Part shown: in pieces, positions 36,432-44,519 of the stretch
Layout of the letters: each line of letters begins with the position of its first letter
Position numbering within the stretch: position 1 is the stretch's first letter
Origin: Ammonifex degensii KC4
Lineage (GTDB): Bacteria > Bacillota > Desulfotomaculia > Desulfotomaculales > Ammonificaceae
DNA: 64,000 nucleotides
Assembly (NCBI RefSeq): GCF_000024605.1
Contig: NC_013385.1
Span: 434,001 to 498,000 of the forward strand
Direction of reading: 5' to 3'
Made by a program: the position numbers and the translations under genes
Notes under the pieces: generated by a model
Database searches by the model: none
What the model was told of the DNA's origin: nothing
What the model saw: only the letters and a program-made list of their open reading frames with translations

Positions 36432-36471
36432 TGTTAAGCCCAAGTTAAATTGCCGTTAGTTCAAGGTTAAC
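36432..36471 (-). promoter_or_regulatory. Pho box: four direct repeats at 11-bp spacing
   Basis: The plus strand holds GTTAA starting at 36433, 36444 and 36466, and GTTAG at 36455. On the pstS strand this reads TTAACC, CTAACG, TTAACT, TTAACA with 5-base gaps. This matches the Bacillus PhoP consensus TT(A/C/T)A(C/T)A repeated every 11 bases, and it sits directly above the pstS -10. The two-component system PhoP-PhoR itself is not in the window. Confidence 0.8.
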
Positions 36472-36564
36472 CAGGAAGAGCGGACTTGAGTGCTCAAGTT
36501 TCTCTTTTCCCTTCCCGATTAAAAGGCAAAAAAGCCGAAGAACACGGCGGAGGTCGGGACCGAG

Positions 36565-37719
36565 TTGAAACAAAACGAGCAACTGACCTCATTTCTTAAG
36601 CGTGTACCCCTTTTGAACGTCTTGAGCAACGCTTCTTTATCGACCCTGACCCGGCAGGTCAAGGTGGTGGCCGTAAAAAAAGGGGAAAACCTGCCGGTGG
36701 AAGAAGGAATTGTCGTCCTGCAGGGAAGGGTCATGGTTACCGGCCGGGGCAAGACCGGGGTAGGTGGCCCCGGCACGACTTTGGGGGTTTTAAGCCTTCT
36801 AGGAGTAGAAGAGAATGTTACCGCTCGTGCCTTGGAGGAGGCAATAGTACTGATTATAGGAAAGGATAATTTCCGGGCCTTGCTTCTTTCTCGTCCCGAG
36901 GAAGGGGTAAGCCTGGCCTGTCATCTGGCTGGAGAACTTCAGCGTCAGGGGGTATCCTTTGACCGGATAGTACCCCCACCGGTGGAAGAGAAGGAAGAGG
37001 CTTCCCCGGAGGTTTCGCCGGAAGCTACGTCCGGGAAAGAGGAGCCTTTTTACCACAAGAATTTTACCTGCCCCTTCTGCCGGAGCACTTTCACTTCGGT
37101 GGTTTTGAAGTCCCGCTTTCTGCGGGTGGAAAGGATGGACACCGACTTTTGCCCCCATTATGCCGGGGAACTGAACCCCCTCTTTTACGAAGCGGTGGTC
37201 TGCCCTTACTGCGGCTTTGCTTTTACCGAGGAGGTGGTGGAAGTGCCGGCCCGCTTCCGCCCCCAGGTGGAAAACTGCTTAAAAGGTTTAGGGGACGAGG
37301 AAAAAGATTTTTGGAGGAGGCGCGACTGGGATACGGCCCTAGCTGCCTTTTTGCGCGTAGCCTCTTGCGCTGCGGCGGCTGGAGTAAGAAAGAGCTTGCT
37401 GGGGAAGATCTACCTCAAGATAGCCTGGCTTTACCGCCTGGCTGACAGAAAAGAGGAAAAGGAATACCTGGAAAAGGCGAGGAATTATTTAAAAGCGGCT
37501 TTCGAGGAGGAGCGTCTGGGCGGGCCAGAGGCGGAGCTTAACCTGCTTTATCTCCTGGGGGAGCTGAGCTTTCGCCTGGGAGATCGGGCGGAGGCGGCCC
37601 GGTGGTGGAGCCTGGTCCTTCACCACCCCCAGAAGGAAGCCCAGCCCCGCATCCTGCAGCGCACGCGGGAGCGGTGGTACGAGCTGCGACGAGAGGGGGA
37701 GCGGGAGATTGGCGGATAA
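36565..37719 (+). CDS. DUF2225 protein with N-terminal cyclic-nucleotide-binding-like domain
   Basis: 384 residues. Residues about 8-130 resemble a cNMP-binding/Crp-type beta-roll (FLKRVPLLNVLSNASL, then VLQGRVMVTGRG), though with no obvious phosphate-binding cassette. A linker follows, then DUF2225 (residues about 155-380) with CPFCRSTF and CPYCGFAF zinc pairs and a TPR-like helical tail. DUF2225 proteins occur in clostridia and spirochaetes, of unknown function. The start is TTG at 36565. It overlaps the HD-GYP gene by 11 bases, which suggests a signalling unit. Confidence 0.75.
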   Translation: MKQNEQLTSFLKRVPLLNVLSNASLSTLTRQVKVVAVKKGENLPVEEGIVVLQGRVMVTGRGKTGVGGPGTTLGVLSLLGVEENVTARALEEAIVLIIGKDNFRALLLSRPEEGVSLACHLAGELQRQGVSFDRIVPPPVEEKEEASPEVSPEATSGKEEPFYHKNFTCPFCRSTFTSVVLKSRFLRVERMDTDFCPHYAGELNPLFYEAVVCPYCGFAFTEEVVEVPARFRPQVENCLKGLGDEEKDFWRRRDWDTALAAFLRVASCAAAAGVRKSLLGKIYLKIAWLYRLADRKEEKEYLEKARNYLKAAFEEERLGGPEAELNLLYLLGELSFRLGDRAEAARWWSLVLHHPQKEAQPRILQRTRERWYELRREGEREIGG

Positions 37720-39247
37720 GAGGGTTGAGGGCTGCCTCAAGCTGCTGGAGCTGGCTTCGGCGGGGAAGTTCGACTCCCGCCAGCTGGTCATCTTGCTGGA
37801 AACCCTGGTAGAGTTAAGCGCGGCCGCGGCCGGAAAGGCTGTAAGGGAGGATACCGGAGAAGAGATTTGGGTTGCGCCTTCTCCACCTTCCGGGACCAAG
37901 AAGGAGATCAAGTTTCGCTTGAAACCTCCCGATTCGGGTCCCGCCTGGCAAATCGTCCTCCTCCGCGATGATAACTCTCCTTACCTCAGGGAGGACTTGT
38001 TGGAAGGGATAATCCTTCGCTTCCAGTGGCTCTGGCAGCGGGAGGCCAGGTGCCAGCGGATAGCGTGGCGGGGAGCAGCCTGGCAAAAGCTTTTGGGTGT
38101 CCTCCTTTTGCTGGCCGAGCGCCTGGAAGTGCAGCAGGTACTGAACTATGTGGTGCAGTGGAGCGCCAGGCTTGTCGGGGCCAGGTATGTCCTTTTGCGC
38201 CTTCATGATGCCAGGACGGACAAGCTGAGTTTAGCTGCTGCATGGGGGATAGAAGTTGAAAAGGTTCCGGCAGAAATAAGGGAAGCGCCAGTTGAAGGCA
38301 CGGTGGCCGGGAAAGTGTTTCAGGAAGGGAAACCCGTCATATGGCCGCCAGCAGCTGAACTGGCTTCTTTCTTTCCTCGTTTCTTCAGCGAGGTCAAAAG
38401 CGGGGTAATAGTGCCGGTGAAGTTTAAAAACGAAGTCTTGGGCACCCTTTCTATATACGATGTAAAAGAGCGTACCTGGAGGAAGGAGGAAATAGATCTC
38501 CTTTACACCTTCGGGGTCTGCGCGGGCCTGGCCGTGCGTAACGCGCTGCTGGTGCGGCAGGTGGAGAAGTTTCACCGACATCTACTCGAGGCTTTGAGCT
38601 TTGCCCTCGATATGCGCAACCCCTACACGGCGGGGCATTCCTGGCGGGTGGGGGTCCTGGCGCGGAAAATAGCTGTCCGTATGGGGCTCCCCCGGGAGCT
38701 AGTAGATAAGGCTTACCTCGTAGGCCTGGTGCACGACATAGGGAAGATAGCGGTACGTGATGCGGTGCTGGCCAAGCCCGGCCCGCTTGATCCGGCGGAG
38801 TGGGAGGAGATCAAACGGCACCCGGTGGTAGGGGCCGAAATCCTGGCCAAAGTAGGCATGGATGAAGATACCATCCTGGCTGTGCGGTACCACCATGAAG
38901 ATGTGGCCGGAGGGGGGTACCCGGCGGGGCTGAAGGGGGAGGAGATTCCCCTCTTGGCCCGCATTATCCGGGTGGCCGATGCCTACGATGCCATGACCTC
39001 CCGGCGCTCCTATCGCCGCAGCCTGGAGCACGAGGAAGCCGTCGAAGAACTCCGGCGCTACGCTGGCATCCAGTTCGATCCCAGGGTAGTAGAAGTCTTT
39101 CTTTCTCTGCCCCGGGCGTCTATACAGGAGGTTATTTCCAGTAAGGGGGGGGGGGGGTATAATATCCCTTTTATTGAAGGTTTTGGATTCTATGGTTTTG
39201 AACTCAGGAAAAAGGTTCAGGGAGTAGGGGCCGATAATTTGTATTGA
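37709..39247 (+). CDS. GAF-HD-GYP cyclic-dinucleotide phosphodiesterase
   Basis: Probably degrades c-di-GMP or a related dinucleotide. 512 residues: an N-terminal helical region, a GAF domain (about 140-285, LNYVVQWSARLVGARYVLLRLHD onward), then HD-GYP from about 293: AGHSWRVGVLARKIA, VHDIGKI, HHEDVAGGGYPAGLKGEEIP and ADAYDAMTSRRSY. All metal-ligand motifs are present. After VFLSLPRAS the tail passes a G13 tract and runs 7 bases into the IS481 element, whose insertion changed the last residues. The start is TTG at 37709. Confidence 0.9.
   Translation: MADKRVEGCLKLLELASAGKFDSRQLVILLETLVELSAAAAGKAVREDTGEEIWVAPSPPSGTKKEIKFRLKPPDSGPAWQIVLLRDDNSPYLREDLLEGIILRFQWLWQREARCQRIAWRGAAWQKLLGVLLLLAERLEVQQVLNYVVQWSARLVGARYVLLRLHDARTDKLSLAAAWGIEVEKVPAEIREAPVEGTVAGKVFQEGKPVIWPPAAELASFFPRFFSEVKSGVIVPVKFKNEVLGTLSIYDVKERTWRKEEIDLLYTFGVCAGLAVRNALLVRQVEKFHRHLLEALSFALDMRNPYTAGHSWRVGVLARKIAVRMGLPRELVDKAYLVGLVHDIGKIAVRDAVLAKPGPLDPAEWEEIKRHPVVGAEILAKVGMDEDTILAVRYHHEDVAGGGYPAGLKGEEIPLLARIIRVADAYDAMTSRRSYRRSLEHEEAVEELRRYAGIQFDPRVVEVFLSLPRASIQEVISSKGGGGYNIPFIEGFGFYGFELRKKVQGVGADNLY
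39145..39157. repeat. Homopolymer of 13 G, in coding end and promoter spacer
   Basis: Thirteen consecutive Gs encode four glycines near the end of the HD-GYP gene. Gaining one G would stop translation two codons later; losing one would give a different 20-odd residue tail. The run also forms most of the 17-base spacer between TTTCCA (39135-39140) and a perfect TATAAT (39158-39163). Such tracts change length by slippage. Confidence 0.8.
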
Positions 39248-40380
39248 GCCAGGGTTTCGTTCACAGCGAGGCTTTCATTTTTGGGTGGGTAATCCCACGG
39301 GAGAGTAGAGAGTTTGTAGGCATCGAAGATGTGCGGAGCCAGGTGATCCAGGACTACCACCGGCATAGCCCCTATAGCCGGATGGTAGTGGGAAAGCGAG
39401 GTCGCTATTTCCATAGGAGTTTTCCCGTTCAGTTCCCGGCCCAGATGTGGACGCTGGTAGTTGTAGTAAAGGATCCACCTCTGGGCAGAGATAAGGAAAT
39501 CCTTCTGGCTTCTGATACCTGCCAGGTAGGGGATGTAGAACTCTTCATCGTCGGTGCGGTGTGATCTTTCTACATAGCCGTTGGCTTCTTTTCTGCCTGC
39601 GGGTATGTTAAGCAGCTGGCAGTCAAGGCGAGAGAAGATAAGGGACATGAGTTTACGCTTTCTCGAGTTAGGAGGGCCACCGAACTCCGAGCCATTATCG
39701 GTCTGGATAAAGATTGTTTGATTAAGGCCGAAGGTTTTAAGCCAGTTTGCCAGGAGCACAAGGAAAGCGATTCCGTTGGCGAAAGAGAGGGAGTAGGCGA
39801 AGGCTATGAACCGCACTCTTGTTCGAACATCGATAGCGGTGAATTGGTAACGGGGTAGGCGGTTTTTGAGGATAGAGGAGTAGGCTTGGGCCGGCAGAGC
39901 TGACTTATCGGCTATGTGTTTTACATCGACCTGCCAGAAGGAGAAGGGGGCGAAGGCCTGCACATCGGTCCAGTATTTCCGGGAGCCCGTTTTGCTTTTA
40001 CGTTTGCGGCAGCGGATGTGGTGGCGTTTGAGGATATTTCGTATGGTGTAGGGGGAGAGCTTAATTTTAAGGCTTTGGTACAGGAGGGAGGCGAGGCGTT
40101 TAGGGCCCAGGTTAGTTTCCTGAGCGAGTTTTACGACTAGGGCTTCGAGTTCTTGAGGGGTACGGTTGGGCATTCTTTTTTTGGGGCCGCGAGGGAGGAT
40201 ACAACCGGACAAGTTTCCGCCGGAGTCGTTTAGGCGTTTGCGCAGTTCATAGATCCAGCGGACGGAGCAGCCCATTATGCGGGCTACCTCTTTAGGGCTA
40301 CAGGTGGTGAGGAGGGAGGCCACGGTTTGGGCGATTGCCTGGGGGTTTCCGCTCCTCTTAAGTTGCTGGTATAATGTCAT
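39217..40380 (-). CDS. IS481-type DDE transposase
   Basis: 387 residues. The N-terminal helix-turn-helix (PKEVARIMGCSVRWIYELRKRL) is followed by a second DNA-binding region, and the rve integrase core has D152 (FWQVDVKHIADKS), D228 (IQTDNGSEF) and E271 (GYVERSHRTDDEEFY), completing the DDE triad. ATG at 40380 follows AAGGAGGAACC. The gene has no stop codon within the element: it reads through the end into the duplicated target (KLSAPTP, TGA at 39217-39219). The coding frame appears intact, so the element may be active. Confidence 0.92.
   Translation of the reverse strand: MTLYQQLKRSGNPQAIAQTVASLLTTCSPKEVARIMGCSVRWIYELRKRLNDSGGNLSGCILPRGPKKRMPNRTPQELEALVVKLAQETNLGPKRLASLLYQSLKIKLSPYTIRNILKRHHIRCRKRKSKTGSRKYWTDVQAFAPFSFWQVDVKHIADKSALPAQAYSSILKNRLPRYQFTAIDVRTRVRFIAFAYSLSFANGIAFLVLLANWLKTFGLNQTIFIQTDNGSEFGGPPNSRKRKLMSLIFSRLDCQLLNIPAGRKEANGYVERSHRTDDEEFYIPYLAGIRSQKDFLISAQRWILYYNYQRPHLGRELNGKTPMEIATSLSHYHPAIGAMPVVVLDHLAPHIFDAYKLSTLPWDYPPKNESLAVNETLAQYKLSAPTP
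39224..39239. repeat. 16-bp target duplication, left copy (right copy 40507-40522)
   Basis: GTAGGGGCCGATAATT occurs directly before and directly after the IS481-type element. This is the target-site duplication made by insertion, long but within what is seen for IS481-family elements. By chance the next two bases (TG) also agree. Confidence 0.85.
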
Positions 40381-40506
40381 CGGGTGGGGTTCCTCCTTTC
40401 TTTAAGGTACACTTGCCAGAAGTGTAGAAGGGAGGGGATCCCCACCCTCTTTAATACGCTCTTCAACTTCAAAAACCTCTGTGAACGAAACTCTGGCCCT
40501 TCTACA
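39240..40506 (-). mobile_element. Complete IS481-type insertion sequence (1267 bp)
   Basis: Ends TGTATTGAGCCAGGG and TGTAGAAGGGCCAGAG are imperfect terminal inverted repeats starting with TGTA and converging on TTTCGTTCACAG. It is flanked by a perfect 16-bp direct repeat and encodes one DDE transposase on the minus strand. A palindrome GGGGATCCCC and AAGGAGG precede the gene. It is inserted between the HD-GYP gene and the ylbF-like gene, just upstream of the latter's promoter, and is the likely parent of the 312-bp derivative at 3814. Confidence 0.9.
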
Positions 40507-40526
40507 GTAGGGGCCGATAATTTGGC

Positions 40527-40556
40527 TTGCCAAGGAGCAGCGGCAGCCACTATAAT
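40527..40556 (+). promoter_or_regulatory. Promoter of the ylbF-like gene
   Basis: TTGCCA (40527-40532), 18-base spacer, TATAAT (40551-40556). Five of six and six of six consensus matches. It starts 5 bases after the right target duplication, so the insertion left it intact. Confidence 0.7.
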
Positions 40557-40629
40557 GGGGTAAACTTTAGCTTATCAGGGACCCCGCCGGATCCGAGGCG
40601 GAGAAGGGAAGGGGTCCGGCAGGGGGGAG

Positions 40630-41010
40630 GTGAACCGGGTGTCGTTGGTGCTGGCCAAGGCTTTGGAGCTGGGAGCGGCTCTGAGCAAATGCGAAGAGCT
40701 GCGGGAAGTGAGGGAAGCTGAGCGGGCCATGCTAGAAGACCCGGCGGCACGGGCGCTCATCGAGGAGTTCCAGAACTGCCGCCAGGAGCTAGAGTGGGCC
40801 AGGCTTCAGGGTATGGAACCTACCGCCGAGCAGGAAGAAGCCTTCCGTTCGGTGCGCGAGCGCATGAATGCTAACCCGCACATCATCCGCTTCCTGGAAG
40901 TGCAGGAGCGTTTCGAAAAGGTGCTCCAGCAGGTAAACCAGATCATAAGCCACGCTCTGTACGGCGGCTGCGGGGGCGGTTGTGCCGGCTGCAGCGGCTG
41001 TGAAGAGTAG
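40630..41010 (+). CDS. YlbF/YmcA family protein with cysteine-rich tail
   Basis: 126 residues. The helical body (LAKALELGAALSKCEELREVREAERAML) matches the YlbF/YmcA (DUF964) family. The tail GGCGGGCAGCSGCEE carries four cysteines. In Bacillus, YmcA-YlbF-YaaT bind 4Fe-4S clusters through such cysteines and assist RNase Y-dependent RNA maturation and competence/sporulation. Only one subunit is present here. The start is GTG at 40630 with GGGGGGAG upstream, served by its own strong promoter and followed by a clear terminator, so it is a single-gene unit. Confidence 0.82.
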   Translation: MNRVSLVLAKALELGAALSKCEELREVREAERAMLEDPAARALIEEFQNCRQELEWARLQGMEPTAEQEEAFRSVRERMNANPHIIRFLEVQERFEKVLQQVNQIISHALYGGCGGGCAGCSGCEE

Positions 41011-41030
41011 GCTCCTTCTACCTAAAGAGG

Positions 41031-41066
41031 AAACTCCCGTCTGCCAAGGCGGGAGTTTTTGCTTTT
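41031..41066 (+). terminator. Intrinsic terminator after the ylbF-like gene
   Basis: AAACTCCCG and CGGGAGTTT (41031-41039 with 41050-41058) form a 9-base stem with a 10-base loop, followed by TTTTTGCTTTTT. A strong plus-strand terminator isolating ylbF from the GGDEF gene. Confidence 0.85.
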
Positions 41067-41118
41067 TGCTGGCAGGGTAAATACCTTTTTTGTCGAAATT
41101 TTTCCGTGGTGGGTTGGT

Positions 41119-42831
41119 ATGCGGGGGCGGCGCTGGCTCTTCGTCCTTTACGTCTGGGGGGTTGTGGGTACCGGGGCTTGGCTTTTGGTTCGCACAGCCA
41201 AAAGCCTTAACCAGGACCTGGTGGTAGGGCTTTTCTTTTTACTACTCCTGTGGTTGGCGGCGGAAAGCCTGGGGGTTCCCGTCCCCGGTGGGCGCCTGAC
41301 CGCCACCTGGGCTTTGGCTTTGGCTTCCTTTTTTGCCGGCGGGCTGCCGGCCGTCCTATGGCTGGGCGGGTTGGCCACTCTTCTGGGTCACCGTTTGACC
41401 TGCGGGGAAAGCTGGCGTACCACGCTTTTCAACGCCGGGCAGGTTATCCTCTCTTTCTTCTTGGCCTTCCAGGTCTTCCGGTGGGCGGGGGGTGCCGAAC
41501 GCCCGCTTTTAAGCCTGCACCATTTCCCTGCCGTTTTCCTTTTTACCCTTGCTTACTTTACCTTCAACCACCTCCTTGTAGGGTTTTACTGCCGCTGGGG
41601 ACGCCGTAGTCTTTCCGGTTCCTGGCGGGAAGTGCTTTACTGGGACGCCCTTTCCTACCTCTTCACCCTTCCAGTAGGTTACGTCATGGCGGTGCTCTGG
41701 AGCCGGATAAGCTTCTGGCTGGTTCCGTTGGTGTTCCTGTCCATACTGGCCTTCCAGGTTTTGCTCCGCTGGTGTCTTGCCTGTCAGCAGCAGTACCGGG
41801 AGTTTGTCTTACTGCGCCGGTTGACGGAGGGTTTAAAGGAGAAGCGATCGGCCGAAGAAGCCTGCGCTTACGCCTTAGAGCTTTTGCAGCCGGTCCTTCC
41901 TTTCCGCACTGGAGCGGTATGGGTGCGCTGGCAAGAACACGGCCCTTTTGTCTGGGTGGCCGGGGTGGGACCTTTATGCTCCTTAGCCCAGCCCATAAAG
42001 TTCCGGCCGGGTGAGGGTTTTTTAGGGGAGGCGGTAGCCCTGGGCGAGCCGGTGGCGACAAGCGATGCTCAGAACGACCCGCGCTTGCGCCAGGAGGAAG
42101 ATTTTTTTCGCGCTGAGCGGGTGGCCTTGGGCTTCCCTTTGCAGGCAGGAGGGGAAGCAGTAGGGGTGCTCTTCCTGGGAGGAAGGGACTTATTCCTCCT
42201 CTCTCCTCAGGCCTTTTCGCTTCTAAGCCTGGTGGCCGACCGGCTGGCTTTGACTTTGGCCCAGTTCGTCTGGTGGCAAAGGTGGTACCGCACAGCTAGG
42301 AGTGACTCTATGCTGGAGGAGGTTTTGAACCGCCGCTTCTTTCTCGAGTACTTGCGGGAGGAGTGCCGGCGAGCGGCCGAGGGGAACGAGCCGGCGGCGC
42401 TGTTGCTCATAGATGTAGACTCCTTACGCTCGCTCAACTGCCACTACGGCCCTCTGGTGGGGGACGCCATTTTGCGGGAATTGGGCCGGCTCATACGCCA
42501 GGTGGTGGGATCCGGCAGTGTGGTGGCCCGGTACGGGGGAGACTGTTTCGCTGTGTGGCTTAGGGGGGCGGCGGAGAAGGTGGCTTGGGAGACGGCGGAG
42601 AAAATAAGGCAAGAGGTGGAGAAAAGGCATTTCGCCGTGGAAGGCAGTTTTTCTCCCTTGCGTTTGCGGGTAAGTGGGGCGGTGGCGGTGTTCCCGGCGG
42701 ACGGGGGAGATCTCAATACCCTCCTGCACAAGGCGGAGAAAGCCCTAGCGGAGGCCAAAGCGCGCGGGGGCAACCAGGTGGTGGCAGCCACAGGAATAAG
42801 GGGGGTGAAGTTTTTTTATCGGTGGGAATGA
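41119..42831 (+). CDS. Membrane GAF-GGDEF protein with altered GGDEF motif
   Basis: 570 residues from ATG at 41119. About six to eight N-terminal membrane helices (to about residue 235, starting RRWLFVLYVWGVVGTGAWLL), a GAF domain (about 250-400), and a C-terminal diguanylate-cyclase-type domain: LLIDVDSLRSLN, VARYGGDCFAVWL and LLHKAEKALAEAKARGGNQV. The signature GGDEF is GGDCF, and the upstream RxxD inhibitory site is absent (GSGS). It may have low or altered activity, or act as a c-di-GMP or GTP sensor. The HD-GYP neighbour suggests a shared pathway. Confidence 0.85.
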   Translation: MRGRRWLFVLYVWGVVGTGAWLLVRTAKSLNQDLVVGLFFLLLLWLAAESLGVPVPGGRLTATWALALASFFAGGLPAVLWLGGLATLLGHRLTCGESWRTTLFNAGQVILSFFLAFQVFRWAGGAERPLLSLHHFPAVFLFTLAYFTFNHLLVGFYCRWGRRSLSGSWREVLYWDALSYLFTLPVGYVMAVLWSRISFWLVPLVFLSILAFQVLLRWCLACQQQYREFVLLRRLTEGLKEKRSAEEACAYALELLQPVLPFRTGAVWVRWQEHGPFVWVAGVGPLCSLAQPIKFRPGEGFLGEAVALGEPVATSDAQNDPRLRQEEDFFRAERVALGFPLQAGGEAVGVLFLGGRDLFLLSPQAFSLLSLVADRLALTLAQFVWWQRWYRTARSDSMLEEVLNRRFFLEYLREECRRAAEGNEPAALLLIDVDSLRSLNCHYGPLVGDAILRELGRLIRQVVGSGSVVARYGGDCFAVWLRGAAEKVAWETAEKIRQEVEKRHFAVEGSFSPLRLRVSGAVAVFPADGGDLNTLLHKAEKALAEAKARGGNQVVAATGIRGVKFFYRWE

Positions 42832-42847
42832 ATCCTGGCTCAAGTTT

Positions 42848-43100
42848 TTGGGCCGGGGGCTGCTCGATCTCCTTTTCCCGCCCAAAGGGTGTCTCCTTTG
42901 CGGGAATCGGGAAAAAGAAGGGGCTGTTTGCCACGACTGCCTGTCTTTTTTGGAAACCGCCCGTACCCTTTCCTTTTGCCCCGTCTGTGGGCGCTTTGGG
43001 GAGGGAGGGATTTGCCTTGACTGCCGGATTTACTCCCGCCCTTTTACCCTTTGCCGGGCGGTGGGTCCTTACGAGGGTGCTTTGAAGCAGGCCATTCACC
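42848..43100 (+). pseudogene. comF: comF 5' fragment, broken by TnpB element
   Basis: The N-terminal 84 codons of a ComF-type phosphoribosyltransferase-like competence protein: LLDLLFPPKGCLLCGNREKEG, then CHDCLSF and CPVCGRFGEGGICLDC zinc pairs, ending GPYEGALKQAIH at the element. The frame continues 10 codons into the element before stopping. About 110 codons, including most of the PRPP-binding domain, are missing compared with the usual ~230 residues. The 3' end survives at 44520-44618. Confidence 0.88.
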
Positions 43101-44519
43101 AAAAACTAGCCGCTGGAGGCCCCGGCTTTTAAGCCTGGGGAGGAAAGCGGCCCCAGACTGTGCTACAATGGAAGCATGAAGCACACCAACGTCGTCCGGG
43201 TTCTTCCAGATAAACAGCAGAAGCAGATCCTGGAAATCATCGGGGACCGCTGCGCCGCCCTCTACAACGCCGTCCAGTACAGGTGCAGGCAGGCGTTCTT
43301 CAGGGGTGAACCCGTGCCTTCCTACGCCGCCTTATGCTCCGAGTTCGAGGAGCACCCGGCATATAAAGCCCTGCCGTCAGACATAGGGCAGGAGGTCATC
43401 AAGAAAGCGAGGAAGGCGTGGGACTCCTACTTCGCCTGCCTGAGACTGTACCGTAAGGGCGACATACCAAGGCCGCCGCGCGTGCCCGGGTACTGGAAAG
43501 ACCGCCGCACAGGGAAGCGCCTGGTCAGGCTGATCCCGGTTAAGTCCCCGCGGTCCTACTCCCTGGACGCCAGGACGGTCTCCCTGACTTTACCCACAGA
43601 CCTGCGGGAAAAGCGTGGAGATCGCCTGGTCCTGCGCACAAAGGGTCTCTTACGCTTCCACGGCCGGCCTAAGACCCTGGAGCTCAAGTACGACCCTGTG
43701 AGGAAGCGCTGGTACGCCCACCAGGTGGTGGAGGTGCCGGAGCCGGTAAGAAAAGTCCGGCCCGAAAAACACGCCGCCATCGACCTGGGCGCGAGGGTCC
43801 TGGTCGCCTTGGCCATAGAGGGACTCGGCCGCCAGCTCCTCTTCTCCGCCCGGGAAGTCATCAAGGACTTCCTCTACTGGACCAACCAGATTGCGAAGGA
43901 ACAGTCGAGGCTCAACCGGGCGGGAAGGAAGACCTCCAGGAAGCTGAGGAGGCTTTATCAGCTCCGCGCCCGCAGGCTCAGGCACGCCTTTGTCGCTTTG
44001 GCCGCGGAAGTTGCCCGCATTCTCAAGCGGCACCGGGTGACCACGCTGTTTCTTGAGGACCTGACGGGCATCCGGGAGGACACGGACTTCGGGCCGAAAA
44101 ACGTCCTGGTGCACAACTTCTGGGCCTTCAGGATGTTGAGGAACCTCATCGAGGCCGCCTGTGCCCGGGCCGGGATAAAAGTTGTTCCCATGGAGCCGCG
44201 CGGTACCTCTTCCCGGTGCGCCGTCTGTGGGCATCCCGTCAGGCGGCCTGTGCGGCACAAAGCGGTGTGTGAGAAGTGCGGCCGCGTGTGGCACGCGGAC
44301 GCCAACGCGGCGTTAAACATACTCCTCCAGGGCTCCTCGAAGGAGCACGGGGCGGAGGCCACGCCCCAGAAGCCGCTCGCCTACCGGTGGGACAGGCACC
44401 GGTGGGTGAGCCGCTTCAAACCTGCCGCCGGTACGCTTAAAGCGGCGAGCGGCAGCCGGACGGCGGCTTAAAGCCGCCTGAAGGAATCCCCGGGCTTTAG
44501 CCCTAGGGAGGGAGTCAAC
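43101..44519 (+). mobile_element. IS605-type element with TnpB only, copy 2 (1419 bp)
   Basis: Same length and ends as copy 1 (AAAAACTAGCC at the left, GGGAGGGAGTCAAC at the right), with the same subterminal hairpins. The left flank is TCACC, against TCACT for copy 1. It lies inside comF and is associated with loss of about 330 bp of that gene, so insertion was followed or accompanied by a deletion beside one end. Confidence 0.9.
43176..44471 (+). CDS. tnpB: TnpB RNA-guided nuclease (IS605 OrfB), copy 2
   Basis: 431 residues, nearly identical to the copy at 25744-27039, differing in scattered residues such as FFRGEP for FFGGEP. The RuvC residues D203, E294 and D375 and the zinc-finger CxxC pairs are all retained. 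TACAAT (43164-43169) stands 6 bases before ATG, suggesting a leaderless message. The right-end hairpins that would form its guide RNA scaffold follow at 44462-44519. Both copies look functional, and similarity indicates recent spread. Confidence 0.92.
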   Translation: MKHTNVVRVLPDKQQKQILEIIGDRCAALYNAVQYRCRQAFFRGEPVPSYAALCSEFEEHPAYKALPSDIGQEVIKKARKAWDSYFACLRLYRKGDIPRPPRVPGYWKDRRTGKRLVRLIPVKSPRSYSLDARTVSLTLPTDLREKRGDRLVLRTKGLLRFHGRPKTLELKYDPVRKRWYAHQVVEVPEPVRKVRPEKHAAIDLGARVLVALAIEGLGRQLLFSAREVIKDFLYWTNQIAKEQSRLNRAGRKTSRKLRRLYQLRARRLRHAFVALAAEVARILKRHRVTTLFLEDLTGIREDTDFGPKNVLVHNFWAFRMLRNLIEAACARAGIKVVPMEPRGTSSRCAVCGHPVRRPVRHKAVCEKCGRVWHADANAALNILLQGSSKEHGAEATPQKPLAYRWDRHRWVSRFKPAAGTLKAASGSRTAA

